Counted from the stretch's first letter, positions 25,620 to 34,565 are shown. The stretch: DNA of 64,000 nucleotides from Bifidobacterium aesculapii (GCF_001417815.1 NZ_BCFK01000037.1:1-64000), one strand, 5' to 3'. The notes: generated by a model not told the origin, from the letters alone. Made by a program: numbers and translations.

Positions 25620-27161
25620 TCACTTGGCGAGGCCGTCGAGCCACGGCGCCTTGAGATCCTGCCAGATCGGGCCGTTCCAATCCTCTTCGAGCGCGGCTTC
25701 GAGCGCGGCGGCGGGCTTGTACATGACCTCGTCGCGCTGCTGCGGCGCGATGAACTGGAAGCCGACCGGCAGGCCGTCGTCGGACAGGCCGGCCGGGATC
25801 GACATGGCCGGCACGCCGGCAAGGTTCGCCGGAATCGTGGCGATGTCGTTCATGTACATGGCCAGCGGGTCGTCCATCTTCTCGCCGAACTTGAACGCGG
25901 TGGACGGGCTTGTCGGGGAAACGAGCACGTCGGCCTGTTCGAACGCCTTCCTGAAGTCGTCGATGATGAGCGTGCGCACCTTCTGCGCGGAGCCGTACCA
26001 AGCGTCGTAGTAGCCGGCGGACAGCGCGTAGGTGCCGAGGATGATGCGGCGCTTGACCTCGTCGCCGAAGCCGGCCTCACGCGTGTAGGCCATCATGTTG
26101 GCAGCGGTCTGCGGCACACCGGCCGGCGGCATCACGCGCAGGCCGTAGCGCATGCCGTCGTAGCGGGCCAGGTTGGAGCTGACCTCGGACGGCATGATGA
26201 TGTAGTACGCGCCCAGCGCGTACTCGAAGTGCGGGCAGGAGACCTCCACGACCTCGGCGCCCATGTCCTGAAGCTTCTTCACGGCCTCGTTGAAGCGGGC
26301 CTCGACGCCGGGCTGGAAGCCTTCGCCGCCAAGCTCCTTGACCAGGCCGACCTTCAGGCCCTTGAGGTCGCGCTTGGCGCCTTCGCGCGCGGCGGCGACC
26401 ATCGGGCGCGGGCCCTCCGGGATGGACGTGGAGTCGCGGCGGTCGTTGCCGCCGATGATCTCCTGCAGCAGCGCGGAATCGAGCACGGTGCGGGAGACCG
26501 GGCCGATCTGGTCGAGCGAGGAGGCCATGGCGATCGCGCCGAAACGGGAGACGCCACCGTAGGTCGGCTTCACGCCGACGGTGCCGGTGAGGGCGCCCGG
26601 CTGGCGGATCGAGCCGCCGGTGTCGGTGCCGAGGGCGAGCGGCGCCTCGAACGCGGCCACCGCGGAGGCGGAACCGCCGCCGGAGCCGCCGGGCACGCGC
26701 TCGGTGTCCCACGGGTTGTGGGTGGTCTGGTATGCGGAGTGCTCGGTGGAGGAGCCCTGCGCGAACTCGTCGAGGTTGGTCTTGCCGAGGATCGGCATGC
26801 CGGCGGCCTTGAGCTTCTCGATGACGGTCGCGTCGTACGGCGGCACCCAGCCCTCGAGGATCTTCGAGGCGGCGGTGGTCTCGATGCCCTTGGTGACGAT
26901 CATGTCCTTGATGGCGATCGGCACGCCAGCCAGCTCGGGCAGGGCGGCCTTCTCGTCCGCGCTCTTCGCGTCGAAGGCATCGGCCTGCTCGCGCGCCACG
27001 TCGCCGGAGACCTTGAGGAATGCCTTGATGCTCGGCTCGGCGGCCTCGATCACGTCGAGGTGGGCGTCGACCAGCTCGCGGCTGGAGACCTCGCCCTTGC
27101 GGATCGCCGCGGCCATCTCGGCGGCGGACAGCTTGACCAGTTCGTTGGTGTTCTGCGTCAT
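25620..27161 (-). CDS. gatA: Asp/Glu-tRNA amidotransferase subunit A
   Basis: A 513-residue amidase-signature subunit that supplies ammonia for GatB. The Ser-cisSer-Lys machinery is visible: Lys in [14 protein letters not shown], and [14 protein letters not shown] with [12 protein letters not shown]. The ATG at 27161 sits eleven bases after GAGGAG. A GTG at 27173 overlapping the gatC stop is the alternative. Tight coupling with gatC supports assembly of the complex. Confidence 0.96.
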   Translation of the reverse strand: MTQNTNELVKLSAAEMAAAIRKGEVSSRELVDAHLDVIEAAEPSIKAFLKVSGDVAREQADAFDAKSADEKAALPELAGVPIAIKDMIVTKGIETTAASKILEGWVPPYDATVIEKLKAAGMPILGKTNLDEFAQGSSTEHSAYQTTHNPWDTERVPGGSGGGSASAVAAFEAPLALGTDTGGSIRQPGALTGTVGVKPTYGGVSRFGAIAMASSLDQIGPVSRTVLDSALLQEIIGGNDRRDSTSIPEGPRPMVAAAREGAKRDLKGLKVGLVKELGGEGFQPGVEARFNEAVKKLQDMGAEVVEVSCPHFEYALGAYYIIMPSEVSSNLARYDGMRYGLRVMPPAGVPQTAANMMAYTREAGFGDEVKRRIILGTYALSAGYYDAWYGSAQKVRTLIIDDFRKAFEQADVLVSPTSPSTAFKFGEKMDDPLAMYMNDIATIPANLAGVPAMSIPAGLSDDGLPVGFQFIAPQQRDEVMYKPAAALEAALEEDWNGPIWQDLKAPWLDGLAK

Positions 27162-27169
27162 GATCGCTT

Positions 27170-27469
27170 TCACTCCTCGCTTCCCAGGATGCGCGGCGCG
27201 ACGAACATGCCGGCCTCGGTCTTCGGGCCGCCGGCGAGCGCCTCGGCCTGCGTGAGCGGCGTGACCGGCACGTCCGGGCGCAGGTAGGCCTCGAGCGGCA
27301 CCGGGTTGGCGGTCGGCGGCACGTCGTCGGAGGCGACCTCCTGGACCTTGTTGATGGAGTCGGCGATGACGTTCAGCTCGCCCTGCAGGCGGGTGATCTC
27401 CTCATCGGTGAGCGCGATTCGGGCCAGATCGCCCAAATGCACGATTTCTTCGCGTGTGAATGTAGGCAT
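27170..27469 (-). CDS. gatC: Asp/Glu-tRNA amidotransferase subunit C
   Basis: A 99-residue belt subunit that stabilises GatA and GatB. Typical N-terminal [18 protein letters not shown], then a helix ([18 protein letters not shown]) and an extended C-terminal tail through [17 protein letters not shown]. It is first in the operon. The ATG at 27469 is the family start. The longer frame upstream lacks similarity. Confidence 0.95.
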   Translation of the reverse strand: MPTFTREEIVHLGDLARIALTDEEITRLQGELNVIADSINKVQEVASDDVPPTANPVPLEAYLRPDVPVTPLTQAEALAGGPKTEAGMFVAPRILGSEE

Positions 27470-27623
27470 GCGCCTAACTATACGAGCGGTTTGTGACACG
27501 CGGCCGGGCGCGCTCACAGCTGGACGGACCGGCATCCCTCGGCCCGCGTCGGGCGCCGGCCGGGCTTGTGGCACGTGGCCGTCAGGCCCGCAGGGTCCAT
27601 GCCGCGCGCCGCCGTGTCATCGA

Positions 27624-28514
27624 TCATCCGATCGACGCGTGCTGCGCGATCCAGCTGTGCATGGCGACCGCGGCGGCCGCACCCGCGTTGATGGACCGCA
27701 CCGATCCGAACTGCGAGATGTAGACGACGTCGTCGGCGAGGTCGAGCGCCGTGCGCGTCAGACCGGGGCCTTCCGCGCCGAACAGCAGCAGGCAGCGCTT
27801 CGGGAACGCGTACCGTTCCATCGGCACGGCGCCGGGCACGATGTCCATCGCGATGACGCGCGCCGCCTCCAGCTCGCGGATACGCGCCTCGTGCGCGTCG
27901 AGTTCCGCGAGCAGCTCGCGCACCCGCTGGTCACCCTCGGAGCCGCCCCCATCCATGGCCCCATCACTCCTGTTTCCGCCCACGGCCACGTCGTGCGCGT
28001 GGAACGCGGCGGCCGCGGCGCACGCGCGTTCCGCCGCGATCTCGCCGGCGATGCGCAGCCGCCAGCAGCGCACCAGCGCGGCGATCGACGCGTGGTGCTC
28101 CATGTGCTGGTACAGCTCGGTCATCAGCGCGCCGTTGCGGTTCCATTTGTGCGGGCCGACGATGTGCACGCGGCGCGCCTGAAACGCGTTCGCGGTGCGC
28201 ACCATCGAGCCGATGTTGAAGTCGTGCGTCCAGTTCTCGATGGCGACTTCGAAGTCGTGCCGGCCGTGAGCGTCGAGGTCGGCCTTGATGGCCGCGACCG
28301 TCCAGTAGCGGTACCGGTCGAGCACGTTGCGCCGGTCGCCGCCGTCGAGCAGGGCCGCATCGTAGCGGTGGCGATGCGGGTAGAGCGGCGACGCCGGGTC
28401 GTCCGGACGGGGCTCACGGGGGTGCGTTTCGGTCCATGGCCCGACGCCCACCTCGCGGAAGACGGGCTCGCCGGAACGCTCCGATTCGATGTCGATGGGA
28501 TTGCGAGGATGCAT
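27624..28514 (-). CDS. SpoU/TrmH-family RNA 2'-O-methyltransferase
   Basis: A 296-residue SPOUT-fold enzyme using S-adenosylmethionine to methylate ribose in tRNA or rRNA. Motif 1 is NWTHDFNIGSMVRTANAF, motif 2 is CLLLFGAEGPGLT, and motif 3 is ISQFGSVRSINAGAAAAVAM, which form the trefoil knot. An unusual insert of about 60 residues (roughly 155-215) rich in Ala, Gly and Glu separates motifs 1 and 2. The target nucleotide cannot be told from sequence. The gene is monocistronic and starts with GAAAGAG upstream of the ATG. Confidence 0.9.
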   Translation of the reverse strand: MHPRNPIDIESERSGEPVFREVGVGPWTETHPREPRPDDPASPLYPHRHRYDAALLDGGDRRNVLDRYRYWTVAAIKADLDAHGRHDFEVAIENWTHDFNIGSMVRTANAFQARRVHIVGPHKWNRNGALMTELYQHMEHHASIAALVRCWRLRIAGEIAAERACAAAAAFHAHDVAVGGNRSDGAMDGGGSEGDQRVRELLAELDAHEARIRELEAARVIAMDIVPGAVPMERYAFPKRCLLLFGAEGPGLTRTALDLADDVVYISQFGSVRSINAGAAAAVAMHSWIAQHASIG

Positions 28515-28674
28515 GTGCTCTTTCGTTTGGTTGCGTGCGGACGACCGGACCGGCCGGTGTCCGACCAGTCCGTTTGGCCTGATCGGCCTTCATCGGCACG
28601 GCCGCCCGTCCGATGGGGCCTGCAGGCCAATCCGGTAGTCTGCCGGCCAGTGCCGGCCAACCGGTCCGTTACGG

Positions 28675-29331
28675 TCAGTCGCTGAGGTCGGATTCGTGGA
28701 AGACCTGGATGAACGGCACTTCGTGGCGTTCATCGTTCACCGGATTGACGACAGTGATCTCATGCTCGTCCGCCCCCTTGCCCACGCCGCCGACGAGCGA
28801 GGCGACGGCCACGACGGACGCGCCCTCATGCTCGACGATGGAGAAGTCGAGGCTCAGCTCGTTGCCGTTGCGCAGGGTGACGAGCGAACTGGTCTGCACG
28901 TAGGATTTCTCGGACAGCCACGCGTCGACGAGCACGACCCGCTTGCCCTTGATGGACGGGCCCTTGATCGAGGGGAACACGAAGTCCATGACGAACCCGT
29001 CGAGGTTCTCGCCTCGGGAGGCGGCCGCCTGGATCATCGAACCGACGAGCGGCACGGAGGCGGCGGTGAGGGCGCCGACGGCATCGTAGTCGTCGACAGA
29101 ATAGCCGGCGTCCTCCAACGTGTCGAGCAGCACGTGGCCCATCACCGCGGCGCCGTGGTGGTCGAGCGTGACCGCATACAGTTCGGAGAACGGTTTGCCG
29201 GCCACGCGGTCGCGCAGCAGCGCGCGGAGCTGCTCGCGCGGGTCGAGCGCCGCGAAGTCGATCGCCTCGTTGTGCGGCGCGGCGGGGCGCAGGTCGGTGG
29301 GGCCGGTGGCGCGGAATCCAGAATCACTCAT
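28675..29331 (-). CDS. Phosphoribosyltransferase-like protein
   Basis: A 218-residue protein resembling type I phosphoribosyltransferases of the orotate type. The segment GKRVVLVDAWLSEKSYVQ sits where the PRPP-binding loop belongs, but the usual acidic pair followed by a Thr/Ser-Gly turn is altered to DAWLSEKS. PRPP binding is therefore doubtful. GALTAASVPLVGSMIQAAASRG matches the hood and flexible-loop region of orotate enzymes. It may be a catalytically changed or regulatory homologue. ATG 29331 is preferred to an upstream TTG at 29340. Confidence 0.7.
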   Translation of the reverse strand: MSDSGFRATGPTDLRPAAPHNEAIDFAALDPREQLRALLRDRVAGKPFSELYAVTLDHHGAAVMGHVLLDTLEDAGYSVDDYDAVGALTAASVPLVGSMIQAAASRGENLDGFVMDFVFPSIKGPSIKGKRVVLVDAWLSEKSYVQTSSLVTLRNGNELSLDFSIVEHEGASVVAVASLVGGVGKGADEHEITVVNPVNDERHEVPFIQVFHESDLSD

Positions 29332-29358
29332 GGTTCTCAAGGGTACGGCGCGCCCTCG

Positions 29359-29640
29359 TCACGAGCGCACGAGGCGCGCGATGGCGGCCGAGGCCTCGGC
29401 GAGCTTCTCGTCGGCCACGTCACCGCCCACCGCGGACGCCTGCCGCACGCAGTGGTTGAGATGGTCGTCGAGCAGCAGCAACGCGACCGACTTGAGCGCC
29501 GAATTCGCGGCGGCGATCTGCGTCAGCACGTCGATGCAGTATTTGCCGTCGTCCACCATCTGCTCGATGGCGCGCACCTGCCCTTCGACACGCCTGAGGC
29601 GCGCGAGCACCTTGGCCTTGTCCTCACCGTATCCATGCAT
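29359..29640 (-). CDS. csoR: CsoR-type copper-sensing repressor
   Basis: A 93-residue all-helical repressor. The Cu(I) ligand set of CsoR proteins is complete: Cys35 in KYCIDVL, His60 and Cys64 in LDDHLNHC. The N-terminal RLRRVEGQVRAIEQMV helix is the family DNA-binding region. It is divergent from the copper ATPase gene and a copA-type palindromic operator lies between them, so copper binding should relieve repression of the ATPase and probably of csoR. Confidence 0.93.
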   Translation of the reverse strand: MHGYGEDKAKVLARLRRVEGQVRAIEQMVDDGKYCIDVLTQIAAANSALKSVALLLLDDHLNHCVRQASAVGGDVADEKLAEASAAIARLVRS

Positions 29641-29813
29641 GGCCGCACTCCTTGATTGTTCCGGCTGTGTCAGCTGTTCCGTCCTGTTCCGGTCGTTTCG
29701 GAGTCACGGCGACGTGACGGGGTGACACCGCGTCGCTGTGTCGACGCATACGCACGTGTCCGCACGGCCGCACGTGTTTCTCGTGTTCCTCCGCGAGGGA
29801 AACTCTCTGCATT

Positions 29814-29830
29814 ATACCCCATAGGGGTAT
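29814..29830. promoter_or_regulatory. CsoR operator
   Basis: ATACCCCATAGGGGTAT is a perfect palindrome around its central base and matches the GC-tract palindromes bound by CsoR repressors. It lies 130 bp before the ATPase start. TATACA at 29834-29839 is a likely -10 box for the ATPase gene, so repressor binding would overlap the promoter. Confidence 0.85.
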
Positions 29831-29959
29831 ATGGTATACACTGTCAAGCGGGAATATCATGGAGCCGATGGGCAACGGCCCTGACCGGGGAGCGGCCCTA
29901 GGGAGCGGCTCCGGGCAACAGCCCCCGGGCAGACCCGTGACGGCAAGGAGAGGAACGGC

Positions 29960-32900
29960 ATGGAATCCAACATCTTCGCCATCAGCGCGGCGCTGATCGT
30001 CGCCGCACTGATCACATGGCTCATACTGCGGTTCTTCTTCGGCGCGCGCAAAGCGGCGCAAAGCACCCTGCAAGGCGGCGTGCAACGCGCGACCATCACC
30101 GTGAAGGGCGGCTACTCCCCCGACGTGGTGACGGTGCAGGCCGGCGTGCCCACCATCCTGAACTTCGACCGTCAGGAGACCGGCGAATGCACCTCGCACG
30201 TCGTCTTCGGCGATTTGGGGCTCGACGCGATGCTGCTCGGCAACACCGCCACCGAAGTGCGGCTGCCCGCGCTCAAGGCGGGCGACTACCCGTTCGCCTG
30301 CGGCATGAACATGGTGCACGGACTGCTCAAAGTCGAAGGCGAAGGAGACGACGGCTCCGCGGAAGCCGCTGCGGAAACCGCCGCGGCCGGCGCGGCTGCC
30401 ATTGCCGCCGACTCCGCCACCCATGAAGCCGATTTCGCACAGGCGCAGGCCCGCGAGGCCGAGGAGCGCCGAGCGGAGATCGCCCATCTGACCAAGCTCG
30501 TGGCCATCGGCACGGCACTCACCCTGCCCGTGTTCGTGGGCATGATGCTGCACATGATCGACCACATGCTGGTTCCCGCATGGCTCGTCAACCCGTGGCT
30601 GCAGGCGGTGCTCATCACGCCGGTCATGTTCTACTGCGGCGCGCCGATCCATCATGTCGGGCTGCCGGCGCTGCGCCACCGTTCGCCGGATATGAACTCG
30701 CTGGTTTCGCTGGGCACCGGCGCGGCCTACCTGTACAGCCTGCTGGTGTGCGTGGCGCCGTGGGCGCTGCCGGAAGGGTCACGCGAACCGTATTTCGAAT
30801 CGGTGGGCGTGGTGATCACGCTCGTGCTCGTCGGGCGTCTGCTGGAGACCAAGGCCCGCGAAGGCACCGGCAAGGCCGTGCAGGCGCTGATCGGACTGCG
30901 CCCGCGCACCGCGCACAAGCTCACGGCGGATGCCGAAGCCGCCGTCGGGGAGAATCTGCGCGATTCCGAGGGCAACCTGCACGGCCCCGAGGGTAACCTG
31001 CGCAGTTCCGAGAGTGACCTGCGCGATTCTGAAAACAACCTGCGCAATCAGGACGCGAACCTGAGCACCCCCTCCCTGAAGACCGGCTCAGAGACGGCCT
31101 TCGATTGGCTCGCGCCGAGCGCCTTCCACGATGTCGATATCGAAGCCGTCAAGCCTGGCGACCTGCTCGTAATCAAGGCGGGAGAACGCATTCCGACCGA
31201 TGGCGTGGTCGTCGCAGGCGAGGCCGAAGTGGATGAATCGATGATCACCGGCGAGTCCGAACCAGTGCGGAAAACCGCCGTCTTCACGCCCCCCCTGCGC
31301 AAGTTCGGCGCCGAATCACGCAGGTTCGACGACGAATCACGCAAGTTCGAGAGCAAATCGCGCAGGTTCGACAGCGAATCGCGCAGGTTCGAGAGCAAAT
31401 CGACCACGTCGGGCGAATCGCACCCCGCCACCCTGACCGGCGCCACCGTCGTCCTGCGCGGCAACCTGCTGATGCGCGCCACGCAGGTGGGCGGCGACAC
31501 CGTGCTTTCGCAGATCGTCGCCATGGTCGCCCGCGCCCAAGCCACGAAGGCCCCCGTGCAGCGGCTTGCCGACTCCATCGCCCGCATATTCGTCCCAGCG
31601 GTGTTCATCATCGCGGTATGGACGTTCGCGGTGTGGTTCGCGGTCGGCCCACAGCCGGCGCTGGCACACGCGTTGGTCACAGCCGTCAGCGTGCTCATCA
31701 TCGCATGCCCGTGCGCGCTCGGCTTGGCGACGCCGCTGTCCGTAACGGCCGCGACGGGCGTCGGCGCGGCGAACGGCGTGCTCGTCACCAGCGCCAAGGC
31801 GCTTGAGCAGGCGCGCCTGATCGGCACGGTCGTGTTCGACAAGACCGGCACGATCACGCGGGGCGTGGCCGATGCGGATTCCACCGATTGGAGCAAGCCC
31901 AGTTATGAGCGCGACCCGGTCAAGCCCGGCTCCGTGCAGGCGGTGGCCGCATTGCGCGCCGCCGGTATTCGCACGGTCATGCTGTCGGGAGACAAGGCCG
32001 AGGTGGCCGCGCACATCGCGCGCGAAGTCGGCATCGACACGGTGATCGCGCAGGTGAAGCCCGACGGCAAGGCGTATTGGATCGAACGGCTGCAGCGCGA
32101 GCCGCACGAGGGATTGGTCGCGATGGTCGGCGACGGCATCAACGACGCACCCGCGCTCGTGCAGGCCGATCTCGGCTTCGCCATCGGCACCGGCACCGAC
32201 GTGGCCATGCAGTCGGCTGATGTGACGCTGATGAGCGGAGACCTGCGCGGCGTGATCCGCACGATCAACCTGTCGCAGGCGACGATGCGCAACATCCGGC
32301 AGAATCTCGGCTGGGCGTTCGGCTACAACGTGATCGGCATCCCGATCGCGGCCGGAGTGATCTACCCGTTCACCGGGTGGCTGCTGAGCCCGATGATCGC
32401 CGGCCTCGCCATGGCACTGAGTTCCGTATGCCTCGTGCTCAACGCGAACCGGCTCAACCGCGTCGCCCTTGGCGACGACGCCATCGCGCGTGCGGACCGT
32501 ATGCGCCGTGGCGGTGCCGCCGCACCCGCCGCGCATACGCAGGCCACGCCCCTCGCCGGCGCTGCGACCGCCGACCGCGACGAGACCGCGACGACGGCGA
32601 GCGGCGACATGACCGACGGCAACCCGCATGACAGCAACCCGCACGACGATGGACCGCGCGTCATCATCGACGAACGCACGTCACTGACGTATGGTGACGG
32701 GGCACACGCCGGGCAAGACACTTCCCCATCAACCGAAACCAAGGAGAACACCATGGAAATGAACCACATGCACCACAATCACATGGCCATGCACCACGCC
32801 GCGGCGACCGACGGCGAGACCGCGACCGATCCGGTGTGCGGCATGACCGTCGCGGTGAACGCGGACGCGATCACCCGCGAACACGACGGCAAGACCTACT

Positions 32901-32962
32901 ACTTCTGCGGCGAGCACTGCGCGAAGAACTTCGACAAGGCCCCCCAGATCTTCCTCAGCTAA
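29960..32962 (+). CDS. copA: Copper P1B-type ATPase with cupredoxin and YHS domains, N-domain missing
   Basis: A 1000-residue putative copper exporter with an odd architecture. One N-terminal membrane helix (5-27) is followed by a cupredoxin domain (about 43-125) ending in FACGMNMVHG. Next comes a P1B core with eight membrane helices: actuator motif ITGESEP (near 430), metal site CPC (about 583), phosphorylation Asp627 in DKTGT, and GDGINDAP (near 724). Only about 20 residues separate DKTGT from the hinge DPVKPG. The nucleotide-binding domain, with its conserved His-Pro, is absent. Two blocks of heptad peptides (about 332-370 and 446-478) flank the actuator domain and are encoded by 21-bp repeats. 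The C-terminus has a His/Met-rich stretch and a YHS domain (DPVCGMTV...YYFCGEHC). ATPase competence is uncertain. Regulation by CsoR is likely. Confidence 0.88.
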   Translation: MESNIFAISAALIVAALITWLILRFFFGARKAAQSTLQGGVQRATITVKGGYSPDVVTVQAGVPTILNFDRQETGECTSHVVFGDLGLDAMLLGNTATEVRLPALKAGDYPFACGMNMVHGLLKVEGEGDDGSAEAAAETAAAGAAAIAADSATHEADFAQAQAREAEERRAEIAHLTKLVAIGTALTLPVFVGMMLHMIDHMLVPAWLVNPWLQAVLITPVMFYCGAPIHHVGLPALRHRSPDMNSLVSLGTGAAYLYSLLVCVAPWALPEGSREPYFESVGVVITLVLVGRLLETKAREGTGKAVQALIGLRPRTAHKLTADAEAAVGENLRDSEGNLHGPEGNLRSSESDLRDSENNLRNQDANLSTPSLKTGSETAFDWLAPSAFHDVDIEAVKPGDLLVIKAGERIPTDGVVVAGEAEVDESMITGESEPVRKTAVFTPPLRKFGAESRRFDDESRKFESKSRRFDSESRRFESKSTTSGESHPATLTGATVVLRGNLLMRATQVGGDTVLSQIVAMVARAQATKAPVQRLADSIARIFVPAVFIIAVWTFAVWFAVGPQPALAHALVTAVSVLIIACPCALGLATPLSVTAATGVGAANGVLVTSAKALEQARLIGTVVFDKTGTITRGVADADSTDWSKPSYERDPVKPGSVQAVAALRAAGIRTVMLSGDKAEVAAHIAREVGIDTVIAQVKPDGKAYWIERLQREPHEGLVAMVGDGINDAPALVQADLGFAIGTGTDVAMQSADVTLMSGDLRGVIRTINLSQATMRNIRQNLGWAFGYNVIGIPIAAGVIYPFTGWLLSPMIAGLAMALSSVCLVLNANRLNRVALGDDAIARADRMRRGGAAAPAAHTQATPLAGAATADRDETATTASGDMTDGNPHDSNPHDDGPRVIIDERTSLTYGDGAHAGQDTSPSTETKENTMEMNHMHHNHMAMHHAAATDGETATDPVCGMTVAVNADAITREHDGKTYYFCGEHCAKNFDKAPQIFLS
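30953..31066 (+). repeat. Repeat B, copA locus, forward arm (6 x 21 bp)
   Basis: AACCTGCGC-type words start at 30953, 30974, 30995, 31016, 31037 and 31058, exactly 21 bp apart, inside the ATPase gene. The period keeps frame and encodes seven-residue repeats such as NLRDSEG, NLRSSES and NLRNQDA. Confidence 0.9.
31297..31389 (-). repeat. Repeat B, copA locus, reverse arm (5 x 21 bp)
   Basis: The reverse-complement word GCGCAGGTT (variants ACGCAGGTT, GCGCAAGTT) starts at 31297, 31318, 31339, 31360 and 31381, again 21 bp apart. It encodes RRFDDES, RKFESKS, RRFDSES and RRFESKS. It faces the forward arm across 230 bp of actuator-domain sequence, so the mRNA could form a long imperfect duplex. Confidence 0.9.
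32753..32962 (+). CDS. Internal start: stand-alone YHS copper-binding protein
   Basis: In frame within the 3' end of the ATPase gene, AAGGAG at 32741-32746 lies six bases before ATG 32753. This is the strongest ribosome binding site in the locus. Initiation there would yield a 69-residue protein: MEMNHMHHNHMAMHH, then a complete YHS domain with DPVCGMTV and YYFCGEHCAKNF. It suggests that a separate copper-binding gene has been joined to the ATPase by loss of a stop codon while keeping its own translation signal. Both products may be made. Confidence 0.6.
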   Translation: MEMNHMHHNHMAMHHAAATDGETATDPVCGMTVAVNADAITREHDGKTYYFCGEHCAKNFDKAPQIFLS

Positions 32963-33022
32963 CCCACCTTCCTCCATCCCTCCCCAACCCCCATCCTCAC
33001 CCACCCATCCCTTTCCCCACCG

Positions 33023-33120
33023 CCTCTCCCATGGTGCGGTAAATCCCCCATGGTGCGATGACGAGAAACGGCGCCATTCCGCCGTTATGGAGAAAGTGTG
33101 TTACCGCACCATGGGAGAGG
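33023..33120. repeat. Repeat C, copy 3, inverted
   Basis: A 98-bp element with perfect 20-bp ends: CCTCTCCCATGGTGCGGTAA at 33023-33042 and its reverse complement at 33101-33120. The interior resembles the reverse complement of the 94-bp repeats at 9323 and 9842. It lies between the copper ATPase gene and the aquaporin gene. Confidence 0.8.
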
Positions 33121-33191
33121 AGGGGACGAAGGGGCCGGGGATGGACGCGTTGGACGATTCGCCGTCACACGCGCACGTAGATGCGTACAGC

Positions 33192-33230
33192 AAAGGGCGG
33201 CTTCCACACTTGATGTGGAAGCCGCCCTTT
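33192..33230. terminator. Bidirectional terminator between copA and aquaporin
   Basis: AAAGGGCGGCTTCCACA and TGTGGAAGCCGCCCTTT form a 17-bp stem with a 5-base loop. Flanking A and T tracts let it work for the two convergent genes. Confidence 0.8.
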
Positions 33231-33299
33231 ATGCATATCGGCGGGTGCGTATTCATGCGCGCATGCCTAGTGACCTGCGTCGTGCATTCGTTTATCCCA

Positions 33300-33357
33300 T
33301 TCTCGGCTCCCCTGTCAGGGGAGCTGGACCGCGAAGCGGATCTGATGAGGGGGTAGT
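33300..33357. repeat. Short hairpin repeat before aquaporin stop
   Basis: GGCTCCCCTGTCAGGGGAGC and GACCGCGAAGCGGATC stem-loops occur in tandem. The style resembles the hairpin mosaics elsewhere in the window. No gene is seen between 33231 and 33394. Confidence 0.5.
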
Positions 33358-33394
33358 CAATTCATCAACGAATGTACGGCGCGCGATACTGGGG

Positions 33395-34126
33395 TCACGC
33401 GAAGAATGCCTTGAACAGCCAGCAGCCGATGATCGCGCCGACGATAGGCGCGACGACCGGAATCCACGCTTCGCCCCAACGCGAGGAGCCCTTGGACGGA
33501 ATCGGCAGGATGGCGTGCAGCACGCGCGGCATGAGGTCGCGCGCCGGGTTCAGGCCAGGGCCGGTCGGGCCGCCCATGGAGGTCACGAGGCCCCACACGA
33601 TGAAGCCGACGACGATCGCGGCGGCGGCCGGGTCCTTGACGCCCCACGGGTCCAGCAGGCAGCACAGTGCACCGAAGACCAGCACGAGCGTGCCGAACAT
33701 CTCGTTGAGGAAGTAGTTGACCTTCTTGTCGTCCGCGTCGCTGGTGCAGAAGGTGGCGAAGATCGCGTCCGCGTCCTCGGTCTCCTTGTAGTGCGGGTAG
33801 TAGGTCAGGTAGACGATGAACTGGCCGAGCGCGGCGCCGAGCAGCTGCGCGGCGATGTACGGCAGCACCTCATCCCACGGGAACATGCCGTTGACGGCCT
33901 GCGCGAGCGTCATGGCCGGGTTGATGTGCGCGCCGGAGACCGCACCGAACATGAGGACCGGGAACATGACGCCGAAGCCGTAGCCCATGGCGATGTTGAG
34001 CCAGCCGGCGTGATGACCCTTCGTGTTCTTGAGCTCGACGTTGGCCACCGAGCCGTTGCCGAAGATCATCAGGATGGCGGTGCCGAAGAATTCGGCCGCC
34101 AGCTTCGTAAAGAGTGAGTATTCCAC
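33395..34126 (-). CDS. Aquaglyceroporin (MIP family)
   Basis: A 243-residue membrane channel with six helices and two half-helices. Both pore motifs are present: HINPAMT and GLNPARD. The Asp after the second NPAR is the mark of glycerol facilitators as opposed to strict water channels, so glycerol or similar small polyol transport is likely. The start is a GTG at 34126, preceded by a weak AGAAGAAG ribosome binding site. No glycerol kinase or dehydrogenase gene is adjacent. Confidence 0.92.
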   Translation of the reverse strand: MEYSLFTKLAAEFFGTAILMIFGNGSVANVELKNTKGHHAGWLNIAMGYGFGVMFPVLMFGAVSGAHINPAMTLAQAVNGMFPWDEVLPYIAAQLLGAALGQFIVYLTYYPHYKETEDADAIFATFCTSDADDKKVNYFLNEMFGTLVLVFGALCCLLDPWGVKDPAAAAIVVGFIVWGLVTSMGGPTGPGLNPARDLMPRVLHAILPIPSKGSSRWGEAWIPVVAPIVGAIIGCWLFKAFFA

Positions 34127-34420
34127 TGCTTCTTCTTTTCTCGTTCCGATGAATGATGTGACCGAACCGGCCGAATGGCCGGGTCACGCAAACGCGATAA
34201 GCATACGCCGAGGGCTGAACCGGCTTGCCGGCGCCCCACGCCGCCCAGCGACGCGTCGACGACACCATGGACAAGGGGAAATGGACGGCATCCAACACGA
34301 TTGGGGGTCTTGACGTTCGTTCCGGGATTCGTTCCGGGATTCACCCGCGCTCCCAAAACTGCGGACGCCATATTCGCAGCACTCAAGCCCGAAGAAGCAC
34401 CGCAACAGTTCCCATAGCCA

Positions 34421-34478
34421 CCTCCGCGCGATTTTGGTGCGCAAAACGGATGTTTTGCGCACCAAAATCGCGCGGAGG
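34421..34478. repeat. 27-bp perfect inverted repeat with 4-base loop
   Basis: The arms at 34421-34447 and 34452-34478 are exact reverse complements around GGAT, with the core word GATTTTGGTGCGCAAAAC. A degraded relative lies near 47450-47505. The surrounding 34127-34565 gap has no credible gene. Confidence 0.85.
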
Positions 34479-34533
34479 AGTTGCAGGTGCGAACCTCCGT
34501 TCGCCGCCACCGCAGCAACCTTGGAAATGCAAA

Positions 34534-34559
34534 AGGCCGGAACCATTCGGTTCCGGCCT
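34534..34559 (-). terminator. tRNA-Lys terminator
   Basis: AGGCCGGAACC and GGTTCCGGCCT form an 11-bp stem around a 4-base loop. On the minus strand it is followed by TTTGC, six bases past the tRNA 3' end. Confidence 0.8.
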
Positions 34560-34565
34560 TGTTTG

